A stretch of 64,000 bases of DNA from NCBI RefSeq assembly GCF_947169445.1, contig NZ_CAMVPU010000005.1, forward strand, positions 1-64,000, in the 5' to 3' direction. Positions 17,265-26,806 of the stretch are shown piece by piece. Position 1 is the stretch's first letter; each line of letters opens with the position of its first letter. Origin of the DNA: an uncultured Butyrivibrio sp. (GTDB lineage Bacteria; Bacillota; Clostridia; Lachnospirales; Lachnospiraceae). The position numbers and the translations under genes are program-made. A model generated the notes under the pieces. That model had not been told where the DNA came from. It made no database searches and saw only the letters and a program-made list of their open reading frames with translations.

Positions 17265-18458
17265 TCACATTCCTGGATACTGTTCCTCATAGCGGGAAAC
17301 CATATCGATGATCTCCTGAGCATATTCAGGATACTGCTCCGCCAGATCCTCAATCTCACGCTTGGCGTTACCGGCTACCACATCCTTGTTGTACTCCATT
17401 TGTTTTCGAAGTGAAGCTCTCTGCTGATTAAGACTATGCCTGATCTCTACCTCTTCATTGTGATTTATAAGAGCCTCAGCCTGATGAATCCAAACCTCCG
17501 GATATCTCACTCTGAAGTGCCTTAGCATGAAAACAAGGTCTCTTTGATTTACATCCAGATTTTTCTGGGCATCCTCAAACTCTTCCCTCTCCTTAACCTC
17601 CTTGAGGTATCTGCTGTAAAGGTCATAAAGCTCCTTTGAGTTATTAACTCTGAACTTGATGCAAAGATAATCAAGAAGATTTGTGTTATTCACATACCTG
17701 ATCTTTACTGTATTCTGCAACATGACGAGCCTTGCCATTGACTTGCGGACCGTCTTTTGCTCCAGCATTGCATTTGTAATATTCACATATATGAGAGTTA
17801 CTGATATTCCTGCTAAAAGAACTGAAATCATGTAGCCATAGGCCACATTCAGCTTAAGGGAAAATTGCAATATCAAAAATACAATAATGAAAAATCCAAG
17901 AGCACAGGCGATGGTGATTATCAGCTTCTTACCATTATCTATGGTCTTTTCAAGTTCTTCGTCCCTGAAAAGGTAAGCCTCATGCTCTCCATCAAGCCTT
18001 TTTAAGTCATTTTTGATCTTCTTCTGATAGCTTTCTGCCTCTGCCAGCTTTTTAGCACCATCCTGAGCCTGAGATTCAAGTCTTTGCATATGCTCAAACT
18101 CTTCGTCCGTCATCTTGCTCTTTCGCCTTGCAAATTTTTCCTGCTGATCCTGGGATTCCAGGATTCTCTTGGCACATTCATTAATCTCATTTCTCTGCTG
18201 CGGCGGCAGTGCATTGATCTCATCTATGTCACGAAGATGGCTCGTTACGTCATTGTACTCAAATTCAAGCTCATCCAGCTCTCTTGCAGCCTCCTCCATC
18301 TGCTGAAGGCAACTGCCGATATACTCCCTTCGCTGAACCGGATCGTCCATGTCCATCTCTTTTCTCGTATAGACAATGTCATTCCAGTCCTGAAGCTGTG
18401 CCTGCTTAACCCATTCTTCATTACGCTTTTTACCAAAAATAGTATCAAGTAGCCCCAT
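17265..18458 (-). CDS. membrane coiled-coil protein, last gene of the DUF5716/5717 operon
   Basis: The 397-residue product begins with an amphipathic start (MGLLDTIFGKK). A long coiled coil (about 35-175, many E/K/Q heptads) precedes two adjacent membrane helices (about 178-226), and a second helical domain follows to the end. Both large domains should therefore lie in the cytoplasm, with a short external loop. GGGAG precedes the ATG, and the gene starts 29 bp after the upstream stop. I do not recognise the family; it could anchor the operon's other products at the membrane. Confidence 0.75.
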   Translation of the reverse strand: MGLLDTIFGKKRNEEWVKQAQLQDWNDIVYTRKEMDMDDPVQRREYIGSCLQQMEEAARELDELEFEYNDVTSHLRDIDEINALPPQQRNEINECAKRILESQDQQEKFARRKSKMTDEEFEHMQRLESQAQDGAKKLAEAESYQKKIKNDLKRLDGEHEAYLFRDEELEKTIDNGKKLIITIACALGFFIIVFLILQFSLKLNVAYGYMISVLLAGISVTLIYVNITNAMLEQKTVRKSMARLVMLQNTVKIRYVNNTNLLDYLCIKFRVNNSKELYDLYSRYLKEVKEREEFEDAQKNLDVNQRDLVFMLRHFRVRYPEVWIHQAEALINHNEEVEIRHSLNQQRASLRKQMEYNKDVVAGNAKREIEDLAEQYPEYAQEIIDMVSRYEEQYPGM

Positions 18459-18487
18459 TATCTACTCCCACGCAATCTTTTTCTAAA

Positions 18488-19336
18488 TCACTTACTCCCT
18501 ATCTTATCTCTTACCAGATCCCGGTACTCAGCTTTAAGTTCACCGGTTTTCTCCCCTATGCTCTGGTAGTATTCATGCATCTTACCTTCTGCCTTATAGA
18601 CAGATATGGTGCTAAGATCATGCTTGTCCTCACTGGCATCATAAAGGTCTTTGGCTTCATTCATCCTCTTTTCCAGTTCCAATGAAGCCTCATAGGCATC
18701 CTCATTATCCGCAATAAAAGATACATAATCCTTATCAGACAGGCGCATTCTTACTGCCGCCAGATACTGAACATAAGACTCAGGATCTCCCCCATCCTCA
18801 AAGGCCTTTAAAAACATTTTCTCTGCTCTCTCAAATAAAAAGAGCCTTGCATACATAACGCCTTCGCAGTGTTCAAGCCTTGCTTTAAGCTTGTTGTCAA
18901 TATCCGGCGTGTTATTTATCAGGAACTCATATTCCTTGAAGGCCATGCTGTAGCGGCCATTCTTCATGAGGAAATCAGCTCTAGAGAGCTTCTTGGTATA
19001 AACATCCATACCTGCATTGGTTCGAAGGATTTCCTCTGTCTTATCAACTTCTTTTTTGGAGTTATATCCCACATAATCCAGAATAGTTCCGGCAAGAGAA
19101 GCAACCGAGCAGTGCTTGGCAGCCATTTTCCTGAGGTCATCTGCCAGCTTATCCAGTGAACATTCAACTGCAATCCAGTCAAAAAGCTCATTGTCAAAGC
19201 TTTCCTCATCCAAAACAAAGGCATTCTGGACAATACAATAGCATAGCTCTTCAATGCAATAGACATTTCGACCTATTTTATCAATATGATATGGATTTTT
19301 CCCATAGGTACCTATACAAAGAATCGGTCTACCCAT
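18488..19336 (-). CDS. TPR-like hypothetical protein of the DUF5716/5717 operon
   Basis: The 282-residue soluble protein has an N-terminal region of about 100 residues starting RPILCIGTYGKNPYHI, then helical pairs resembling TPRs (about 115-210, such as FLMKNGRYSMAFKEYEFLINN). The C-terminal helix is charged. AAGGAG lies six bases before the ATG, and the gene is 31 bp downstream of the DUF5716-like gene. Family and function are unknown; a scaffolding role is inferred. Confidence 0.72.
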   Translation of the reverse strand: MGRPILCIGTYGKNPYHIDKIGRNVYCIEELCYCIVQNAFVLDEESFDNELFDWIAVECSLDKLADDLRKMAAKHCSVASLAGTILDYVGYNSKKEVDKTEEILRTNAGMDVYTKKLSRADFLMKNGRYSMAFKEYEFLINNTPDIDNKLKARLEHCEGVMYARLFLFERAEKMFLKAFEDGGDPESYVQYLAAVRMRLSDKDYVSFIADNEDAYEASLELEKRMNEAKDLYDASEDKHDLSTISVYKAEGKMHEYYQSIGEKTGELKAEYRDLVRDKIGSK

Positions 19337-19367
19337 AGCATTCTCCTTGGTTACACCAGTTTAATTC

Positions 19368-20669
19368 TTACAAATCTATAACTTGCTCCCAAACCTCATT
19401 AGTGGCAGGGAACAATTCTCCAAAGCCCAGATCCTGCACTTTGACATATATCTCATCCACAGCATTCATGGTCATACTGATTCGAAGTCTCGAAGTCCCT
19501 TTAGGTCTCTTTTCCAGTCCTTCCAAAATCATCTGAACATTTCTCGGCTTTCCTCCTGTAAGAGGAGTAATCTGAAATTCCAGAATCCCGGATGGATCTG
19601 CATACACCTCAAGCAGCGCATGAGCCTCATACCAGTTGACACCTGCATCAAGTATTGCATGATAAACGTCGTTGCCACATTTTAGAAGATTCATCCCTAT
19701 ATTGGACTTAAGCTTGTCCTGTCCGAGAAATACGTAGCGGGCTGCCCCTTCGCTTGGCCTGATTCGCTCTCTTGCAGCAATAGTTGCTCCTTTACTAAAC
19801 AGGTTATTTCCCTGAAAAACTCTTCTGGTCCTGCACAAAAACTCAAGGGATCTCTTAGGCCACTTTTCCCTGTAGCCCTCACCCAGAAGAAAGATTGTAG
19901 AAACAATCTTGCCGCTGCATATCTTTTGCATGATATTTAAGAACTCATCATCCAGCCTCTCACAGGTCTTATGAAAAAGAGCTGCATCCTTGGGAAAGCC
20001 CCCCTGTCCAAGCCTTAGTTCACTGTGAGAAGATACCTGTATTGTAGCTACAATCGGAGTAGTATTGTGATTAAGCGCCATCTCATAGACACTTAAATCC
20101 TCCATATCATAGTCGCAGGCAATTATCTCATGATGCATCAGTTCATCCGGTTGATAAAGCATATAGTTGTAAAAGCTCTCTTCATGGCTCTGGTAAAAGA
20201 TATTCTCAGTCTTAAGCTCCAGTGCAGAAGTAACTGCATTTAAAACCTGAACCATTCGGTGGTCCAAAGACCTGGTGGTGAACATGATAGCTTCTACCTT
20301 GTCCAGCTTAAGCTCCATGGACAATAGCGATAAGCTTCTTTTTATGAACAATGTCAAAAGAGCAATCGGATCATACTCAGCATCCCCAACCATTACCGGC
20401 TTTCCATCCCTTGCTGCTGACACAAGATTATAAACAGGACAGGCATCGCCATCCTGTTCATGACGCACTGCCTCCTTGCCATAATACCACTGGTTTGCAT
20501 CCTTTCTTTTGCAAAGAACGGTTGGAATATTATAAAGTTCTGCCCCCGCCAGTACTGAAAGAGTCTCAGGCATATCGGCATCCGATGCCAGATAGCTTAT
20601 CTGGGAAACCTTATCTCCCAGATCATACCCCAGTACAAAGCGTTTCTCATCTGAGTTTCCAAAAAGCAT
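19368..20669 (-). CDS. DUF5716-like protein with actin/Hsp70-type (ASKHA) features
   Basis: The 433-residue protein starts with a phosphate-1-like motif (VLGYDLGDKVSQISYL). It has the later glycine-rich turn TIFLLGEGYREKW and LFSKGATIAA, matching the adenosine region and the C-terminal helix of actin/Hsp70/FtsA-fold ATPases. It appears to be the Lachnospiraceae family DUF5716, from memory. It follows the large DUF5717-like gene by 10 bp. ATP binding is inferred from these motifs only. Confidence 0.75.
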   Translation of the reverse strand: MLFGNSDEKRFVLGYDLGDKVSQISYLASDADMPETLSVLAGAELYNIPTVLCKRKDANQWYYGKEAVRHEQDGDACPVYNLVSAARDGKPVMVGDAEYDPIALLTLFIKRSLSLLSMELKLDKVEAIMFTTRSLDHRMVQVLNAVTSALELKTENIFYQSHEESFYNYMLYQPDELMHHEIIACDYDMEDLSVYEMALNHNTTPIVATIQVSSHSELRLGQGGFPKDAALFHKTCERLDDEFLNIMQKICSGKIVSTIFLLGEGYREKWPKRSLEFLCRTRRVFQGNNLFSKGATIAARERIRPSEGAARYVFLGQDKLKSNIGMNLLKCGNDVYHAILDAGVNWYEAHALLEVYADPSGILEFQITPLTGGKPRNVQMILEGLEKRPKGTSRLRISMTMNAVDEIYVKVQDLGFGELFPATNEVWEQVIDL

Positions 20670-20679
20670 TGTTTTGAAT

Positions 20680-23600
20680 TTAGTCTCCTATTGTATGAAA
20701 CAATGTATCGCAAATATTTTTCTTCTTATAAAACTCTGCTAGAAGCTTGTCCACAGTCTCATAATCCTGAAGTGTTTCACCGATCATGATGTCATTAATA
20801 AGACTGTACCTGCCGCCTGCGATGTTCTTGACTATATCGTTCTTGGCAATTGTTCCGCTCTCGGTCGCAATATCTTTTTCACCCTCACCATCCTCAGTAA
20901 TGTAGTACTGAAGCTGTTCGCCAAAGAAAAGGACGAAGCTTGATACGAAGATACCGTCATACATTTCTCTCATATCGCGGCTCTTGTATTCATTCTCCTC
21001 ATCCCCCACAAGGCGATAGTGGATGGTGCAGTGCGCTCCCGGAGTTGTTCTGTATTCCAGCATGGTCTTGTCGTTAAACTGGACCATATCAGGAAGCAGG
21101 TCTTCATACTCCTTGTAAAATGGGAAATGAATATCCTGTGACATGAGACTCTTTAAGAAGCTCACTGCCACATCGGTATTTATCTCCTCTCCTGAACTCT
21201 TCTCAGTTGCAAAGTATCTAAGATATGCCAGTTTGCACACATCCTGAAGCGGAACTCCTTCAAGGGCAAGCCTCTCTATCCGCTCGAATATATAGATATC
21301 TGCCACCTTTCCGATAACAAAGCTAAAGTACGCATTCTGTGTCAAAAAAGCTATCTCAACATCGGTTCCGCCGCCATTTTGAACATAATGCCTGAAAATA
21401 TCTATCTTTTCTCCAATATATGAGCCCGTATACAGCATCTGTATGATCATTCTCTCGCACAGAGCGTAGGTATCAAGGCCAAAGGACTCCGCAGCCCTCC
21501 ATATATTGCGCATTTCCTTAAGGGTTCCCTCGAAATACTTAACAAGGTAAACCAAAAGCTGCTCATCATACTTGCCGTTGGCAAATGCCCAGAAGGCAAT
21601 CTCTACTTCTTTTGGCGCTGCCTCATACTGCTGCCTGTCGATCATCCTGCTGCAAAGCCTAAGGATATTCTTGGGCTCGACTCCAAAGGTACCATACTCC
21701 TTGATCCATTCAAGAGACTTCTCGTAGAGCCCAGACATGATCATTAGTTCCAGGACTTCACCCCTCTCCTGGCCGGAGAGCTTGGATGGTTCTATATCCA
21801 TCAGGTACTCTGTAAGCTGCCTTGTAAAATCATTGTCGTAATAGAATCTTATAAGGTTTCTTCGGATCTCGTTTCTATACTTTTCCCTGACAACATCGGA
21901 AGCTGCCAGATCTCTGTATCTTCCCACATTGTCCATGGTGATGGTGTAAGCATTTTTACCCAGGTCACTCAGGAAAAGATCCAGATTCTCCTTACCTTTT
22001 TGAATGTATGGATTTACATACCCTATGAGCTTGCCGGGAAGCATCATCTTCACGTTGCTATAGGGAATCGTAGCTGCATATCTGTTATCATCCCTGTCAG
22101 TTAAGATCACGCAGTAATCAGAGCCATAAAGCGGCACATAGGCACGTCCATCCGTGATAGGATAACGCATCTCGCGCTCACACTTGTCGTAGACCACAAG
22201 GACACTTGTAACTCTTGGATCAGAGGTACTTATCTCTGAAGTATAAAGAACGCTCAGAACCTTGGACGCATTGGATGCATCCACCATCTGTTTGGTCAGC
22301 ATGTTCTTGTAAAGGTATCCCAGGTCTCTGCTCACGCGGCACTTATCAAGCTGCGCCATGAGATATTTCTCAATCTGCGGCTTGTAGGATTCGAACAGTT
22401 CCGGGTAAGTTTCTCTGTTCTCATGGACATATCTGTAAAGAATTGCATTCTTATCATATTCAAGGTCGCTCTGATATGAGAAGTACATCAGGACCATCTT
22501 GCTGATGGCACATGGAAGAGCCCCATCATCATCAGTATAAATGGACATCATATAATACTCATACAGCCTTGTTATTCTAAGCTCTCTCTCAACACCAAGC
22601 GCATACCATTCAAAGGACGCTCTGTCAACCCTTCCGCCTTTTATCAAAAGAGATACAATTGCTTCAAGAACATCGTCGCTTTGCTTGATCGCATAGCAGG
22701 CCCTGAGAATCCTATAGAGACGTTCATTATAGGTTCTGACTCTGACAGCCTGGTACACAATCTGGTCTATAAGGTTAAGACTGATAACCTCTTTTTTGGC
22801 TCCATATTCAAGGACATGTAATTCGAACTCATCGAGCCTTGTCAGTATGGAGGGTGATTCATTTAATAGGATTATGGATTCCAGATAGATGATAGGACTC
22901 CTGCAGCCAAAAGAAAACTGCTGCTCAAGCATCATCCATTTTCTGGGATTGCTGGCAGAATACTCCTCTGAAATGTACATCATCAGCCATGCAATACGCC
23001 AGTTATCCTGATTCCTCCTGAATATTCCATCCAGTCTTTCAGAGATATCATTGATGACACTATCTTCTCTGCTGCAAAGAGTGGACAGATACAGGTAGTA
23101 GCTGTAAAGAGTATCTCCCTTGGTTTCCTCAACCTCTCTGGCTGCCTGATCAAGTATCCATTTGCCCTCGTTAACTCTTCCGGCAGTTATGTAATAATGT
23201 GCGGTATAAAGCCTGAATTCCAGGTCCTTATCATCCAGCGCATTCATCTTGGTCACAAGCTTACCTGTCTCTGAGAGCCAAGCCCTTGAATTCATCTTCT
23301 TGCAGCTGAAGTTCTCATAGAGCTTCACCATGGAGACTATCAGTTTTTTCTTTTCCTGATAGTCAACAGTCGGATGCCTGTCGGAGACAATCGCAGAAAC
23401 AGTTACCGGAATCTCCACCTGTGTAAAGGCATTCCAGAAGTAAATCTTGCCGAAGTTATTACCAGCATGAAGCTTGTCGACCTTGAGCCACATTTTGACT
23501 GCACATACGCTTCCGGTGAAATCATCTTCTGTCAGTTCGGTCTTGTCAAGTGCAATAAAGTCACCATCGATAGCTGTAAAAAGATTGGAATATCCCCAGC

Positions 23601-24255
23601 CGTTTCTCGTAATGGTGATCAAAAACTCTTTAGCGCTCCCTGTAAAATCAAAAGATATTTCCCTCTGATCAGGGATAAAGCTCATTGGCTGCTTTTTGTT
23701 GATGGCGATCAGAAACTCTTCAACATTCTGCTCACTTCCGGGAACCTCACGAAGGCCTCTGTAGAGGCTCTCATAACTATCCTCATTACCACCAAAGACA
23801 TCAATGAACTCACGCGAATAAAAGAGGTTTACGGCCTCTTTCCAGTCTGTCTTGGCTAAATTGGCAAAGTGAAACAAATTTCTGATATCACCGAGGCTTG
23901 AGGCTATATGGTCAAGACGCACAGTGACAACGAAAGGGAGGAAATATTCTCCCTGATTGGAAACAATACGGAAATCCCCTTTGAGGACGTCACCTTTGGA
24001 CAATCCTCTTGCGCTAAATCTGTAGGATACTTCATAGGGTGTTCCTGAGAAATCCTTGGTGACAACTTCCATTCGCATGTCGGTTGAAGAAACCTCTCCC
24101 ACAAGGAGTTTCCCTTCAGTGCCAAAAATAGTGAAGGAGCCCTCAACTACTTCCCCTGCGCTCAGCGATAATTCCACCCGAGAAGTGGAAAAATCAAGGT
24201 TTCTCTCAGCATAATAGTTTTTCCCTTTTAGCAGCTGCTCAACAATCTCTTTCAC
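20680..24255 (-). CDS. DUF5717-like giant protein with repeated beta-sandwich domains and helical solenoid
   Basis: The 1191-residue product starts at a GTG after GGGGTGA. Residues about 25-115 and 195-290 each look like an Ig-type beta-sandwich, and their ends resemble each other (YFLPFVVTV and VEIPVTV). A very long helical solenoid of TPR-like pairs fills about 300-700 and 790-1060; a beta segment lies near 705-760 and another near the C-terminus. There is no signal peptide or membrane helix. It leads the four-gene operon. I believe it is DUF5717; no function is known to me. Confidence 0.75.
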   Translation of the reverse strand: MKEIVEQLLKGKNYYAERNLDFSTSRVELSLSAGEVVEGSFTIFGTEGKLLVGEVSSTDMRMEVVTKDFSGTPYEVSYRFSARGLSKGDVLKGDFRIVSNQGEYFLPFVVTVRLDHIASSLGDIRNLFHFANLAKTDWKEAVNLFYSREFIDVFGGNEDSYESLYRGLREVPGSEQNVEEFLIAINKKQPMSFIPDQREISFDFTGSAKEFLITITRNGWGYSNLFTAIDGDFIALDKTELTEDDFTGSVCAVKMWLKVDKLHAGNNFGKIYFWNAFTQVEIPVTVSAIVSDRHPTVDYQEKKKLIVSMVKLYENFSCKKMNSRAWLSETGKLVTKMNALDDKDLEFRLYTAHYYITAGRVNEGKWILDQAAREVEETKGDTLYSYYLYLSTLCSREDSVINDISERLDGIFRRNQDNWRIAWLMMYISEEYSASNPRKWMMLEQQFSFGCRSPIIYLESIILLNESPSILTRLDEFELHVLEYGAKKEVISLNLIDQIVYQAVRVRTYNERLYRILRACYAIKQSDDVLEAIVSLLIKGGRVDRASFEWYALGVERELRITRLYEYYMMSIYTDDDGALPCAISKMVLMYFSYQSDLEYDKNAILYRYVHENRETYPELFESYKPQIEKYLMAQLDKCRVSRDLGYLYKNMLTKQMVDASNASKVLSVLYTSEISTSDPRVTSVLVVYDKCEREMRYPITDGRAYVPLYGSDYCVILTDRDDNRYAATIPYSNVKMMLPGKLIGYVNPYIQKGKENLDLFLSDLGKNAYTITMDNVGRYRDLAASDVVREKYRNEIRRNLIRFYYDNDFTRQLTEYLMDIEPSKLSGQERGEVLELMIMSGLYEKSLEWIKEYGTFGVEPKNILRLCSRMIDRQQYEAAPKEVEIAFWAFANGKYDEQLLVYLVKYFEGTLKEMRNIWRAAESFGLDTYALCERMIIQMLYTGSYIGEKIDIFRHYVQNGGGTDVEIAFLTQNAYFSFVIGKVADIYIFERIERLALEGVPLQDVCKLAYLRYFATEKSSGEEINTDVAVSFLKSLMSQDIHFPFYKEYEDLLPDMVQFNDKTMLEYRTTPGAHCTIHYRLVGDEENEYKSRDMREMYDGIFVSSFVLFFGEQLQYYITEDGEGEKDIATESGTIAKNDIVKNIAGGRYSLINDIMIGETLQDYETVDKLLAEFYKKKNICDTLFHTIGD

Positions 24256-24344
24256 GACTCACCCCAATGAAACATATATTGAGTATTATACCATATTGTG
24301 TGCATCTAATGAATAATGGGCTGTGAAAAATGAGCTTTATGGCA

Positions 24345-25550
24345 TCACTCCATGCGAAGCGCTTCGATTGGGTCGAGGTTGGCAGCTCTTTTGGCAGGGT
24401 ATATTCCGAAGAAGAGGCCGATTGAGGTTGAAATGATAACAACGATTGCTACCAAAACCGGGTTAACTGTAAAGGTAAAGTCGATAACGCGGCATATTAT
24501 GTATGAAACTGTAAGCCCAAAGGCAATGCCTATAACGCCGCCTGTAAAGGTAAGGATTGCAGCTTCTGCCAGGAACTGTGTAAGGATTGAGGAAGTTCTG
24601 GCTCCGAGAGATTTGCGGATACCGATTTCTCTTGTTCTCTCAGTTACGGAAACTGTCATGATGTTCATAACGCCGATTCCACCTACCAGAAGTGAAATTC
24701 CGGCAATAATGGCAACTACTGAGGTGATGATATTAAGAATGCTGTCAGTAGTCTGATCAAAGCCCATGGAAGACTGGATCTTTACAGCGTTTTCGCCTCT
24801 GATTCCCAATATGTTTTCTACTACAGAACGTGTTGTGGCAAGAACCTCATCTTTATTCTCGCTGTCCAAATATATGCTAAAGCTTCTATTGTCATCAACC
24901 GAAAACTGATAGATATCAGCAAGTGTTGTATAGGGCATATCTCCTGTAAGCGTGGGTTCCTCGTCGAACATAGCAAAAGCTGTATCCATTGTAGTATCTT
25001 CCCTTACGCCGATTACCGTAACCTCTGCCACATTTCCATAAGCATCCAGTTCCATGGTGTTACCCACAACCTCTTCATATCCAAAGAGCTTCTTGGCTGC
25101 AGTCTGGCTAAGGACGATAACTCTTTTTACTTCCTGAACATCATTTTTGGAATAATAGCGCCCATGAAGCATCTTTTTTCCTGAAGCATTAACAGTAACC
25201 TCTGTTCCACCGGTCAAATAGCATTCATAGCTCTTTAGTCCGTTGACAAAATTGCCACCCATATTAGTGCTGGGAGAAACACCCATGATACCATCTATGT
25301 TATCTTCAATCATACGAAGTTGTTCCATAGTAATGGTCTTGTCAGTTTTGGTATTATCCAAAGACACACTGATGGTAGTTGCTCCAATTGAATCCATCTC
25401 ACTGTTTACAGTGCTCTTCATGCCATCTCCGATGATAAGCACTGTAAGAACGGCTGATATTCCTATTATGATTCCCAGCATAGTAAGAAAAGATCTTCCC
25501 TTATTGCTGCGTATGCTTGATATAGCACTTTTTATGTATTCCAGATACAT
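24345..25550 (-). CDS. MacB/FtsX-type ABC transporter permease (second copy)
   Basis: The 401-residue protein has the MacB permease layout: an N-terminal helix with IGISAVLTVLIIGDGM, a large external domain, and three C-terminal helices with SVTERTREIGIRKSLGA and PAKRAANLDPIEALR. It follows the other permease by 13 bp and is clearly homologous to it, so the pair probably forms a heterodimer. There is no attached ATPase domain; the ATPase is a separate gene in the operon. Confidence 0.9.
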   Translation of the reverse strand: MYLEYIKSAISSIRSNKGRSFLTMLGIIIGISAVLTVLIIGDGMKSTVNSEMDSIGATTISVSLDNTKTDKTITMEQLRMIEDNIDGIMGVSPSTNMGGNFVNGLKSYECYLTGGTEVTVNASGKKMLHGRYYSKNDVQEVKRVIVLSQTAAKKLFGYEEVVGNTMELDAYGNVAEVTVIGVREDTTMDTAFAMFDEEPTLTGDMPYTTLADIYQFSVDDNRSFSIYLDSENKDEVLATTRSVVENILGIRGENAVKIQSSMGFDQTTDSILNIITSVVAIIAGISLLVGGIGVMNIMTVSVTERTREIGIRKSLGARTSSILTQFLAEAAILTFTGGVIGIAFGLTVSYIICRVIDFTFTVNPVLVAIVVIISTSIGLFFGIYPAKRAANLDPIEALRME

Positions 25551-25563
25551 GTTTACACTCCAA

Positions 25564-26772
25564 TCACAATCTCAGTGCATCGATAGGCTTCATTTTGGCT
25601 GCCTTTCTGGCAGGATATAGTCCAAAGAACAATCCGATAAGCACAGAAAAAAGAGCCGCTCCGATAACAGAAGTAGGCGTTATGATAACATCAAAGCCAA
25701 TAAGTGTACAAATAATGTAAGCTATTATAATTCCTAGAATAATGCCGACAATTCCTCCTATGAGCGTAAGGAATGCTGCTTCTGCAAGGAACTGTGTCAT
25801 GATAGCCCCGGTCTTGGCCCCGATTGATTTTCTGATTCCTATCTCTCTTGTTCTCTCCGCAACTGACACCAGCATGATATTCATTACACCGATGCCTCCG
25901 ACAATAAGAGAAATAACCGATACCAGTATCAAAAAGCTTCTGGCATACCCAAGAATCTGGTCGAGCTGTTCAGAAATATCTGCCATACTAAAGCCATTAA
26001 TAGCCTTAGTATTTCTAAGTCCGTGGACGTTAGTCAAAATATCTTTTGCCTGGGTAACTCTGTCAGCGAGAATGGACTGATCCGCGAAAAGAATCAGCTG
26101 ATAAAAGCTATCGGTATTATAATCGAAATCCCTGCCAAGAGCAGTGTATGGAACCTCTATAGAAGCGTAATAGTCCTGACCTTCCATAAGGAACTCATAC
26201 ATTCTGTTCATACTATCTCTAAGACCAACTATAGTATAGGTTGCAGTCTTTCCCCAAATGGTAAGCTCTATCTCAAGTCCAATTACATCCTCAGTTCCAA
26301 AAAGCTTACGAGCATCATCAACAAGCATTACACAAACCTGCTGTCCGCTTTCAACCTGCTGATTGGTGTAATAGGATCCCTTGACAATGCCATTGCTGGC
26401 ATAGTGCTCCATACTTGCCTTACCGCCGGTTACCTGAGCATTAAAGGTTCCTTTTCTGGTTGCCACCTTACCATAAGCAGTCATATCCGGTGATACGCCC
26501 TTAATATCCGGAAGCATACTCTCTATCAGATTCATATCATCTACGCTAAAGGTCTCAGAAGTCTTGGAAGAATCAATAGAAATAGTACCATAGTTACCGG
26601 CAATACCATTAAGCTGGCTGGATACGAAGCTACTCATTCCGTTTCCAAGAGAAACTACGGCTATTACGGCCGCAATACCAATTACAATTCCCAGCATTGT
26701 CATGGCAGTTCTATAGCCATTACCTATAATCTGTTTAAATGCACTTTTTATATATTCGCCTAGCTGTCCCAT
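25564..26772 (-). CDS. MacB/FtsX-type ABC transporter permease (first copy)
   Basis: The 402-residue protein has the same architecture as its downstream neighbour: IGIAAVIAVVSLGNGM near the N-terminus, an external MacB-type domain, then SVAERTREIGIRKSIGA and PARKAAKMKPIDALRL at the end. It works with the adaptor and ATPase encoded just upstream. The export substrate is unknown; peptides or antibiotics are usual for this family. Confidence 0.9.
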   Translation of the reverse strand: MGQLGEYIKSAFKQIIGNGYRTAMTMLGIVIGIAAVIAVVSLGNGMSSFVSSQLNGIAGNYGTISIDSSKTSETFSVDDMNLIESMLPDIKGVSPDMTAYGKVATRKGTFNAQVTGGKASMEHYASNGIVKGSYYTNQQVESGQQVCVMLVDDARKLFGTEDVIGLEIELTIWGKTATYTIVGLRDSMNRMYEFLMEGQDYYASIEVPYTALGRDFDYNTDSFYQLILFADQSILADRVTQAKDILTNVHGLRNTKAINGFSMADISEQLDQILGYARSFLILVSVISLIVGGIGVMNIMLVSVAERTREIGIRKSIGAKTGAIMTQFLAEAAFLTLIGGIVGIILGIIIAYIICTLIGFDVIITPTSVIGAALFSVLIGLFFGLYPARKAAKMKPIDALRL

Positions 26773-26806
26773 TTTTTACCTGATAATAGTAAGTTTACAG
26801 TGATCA

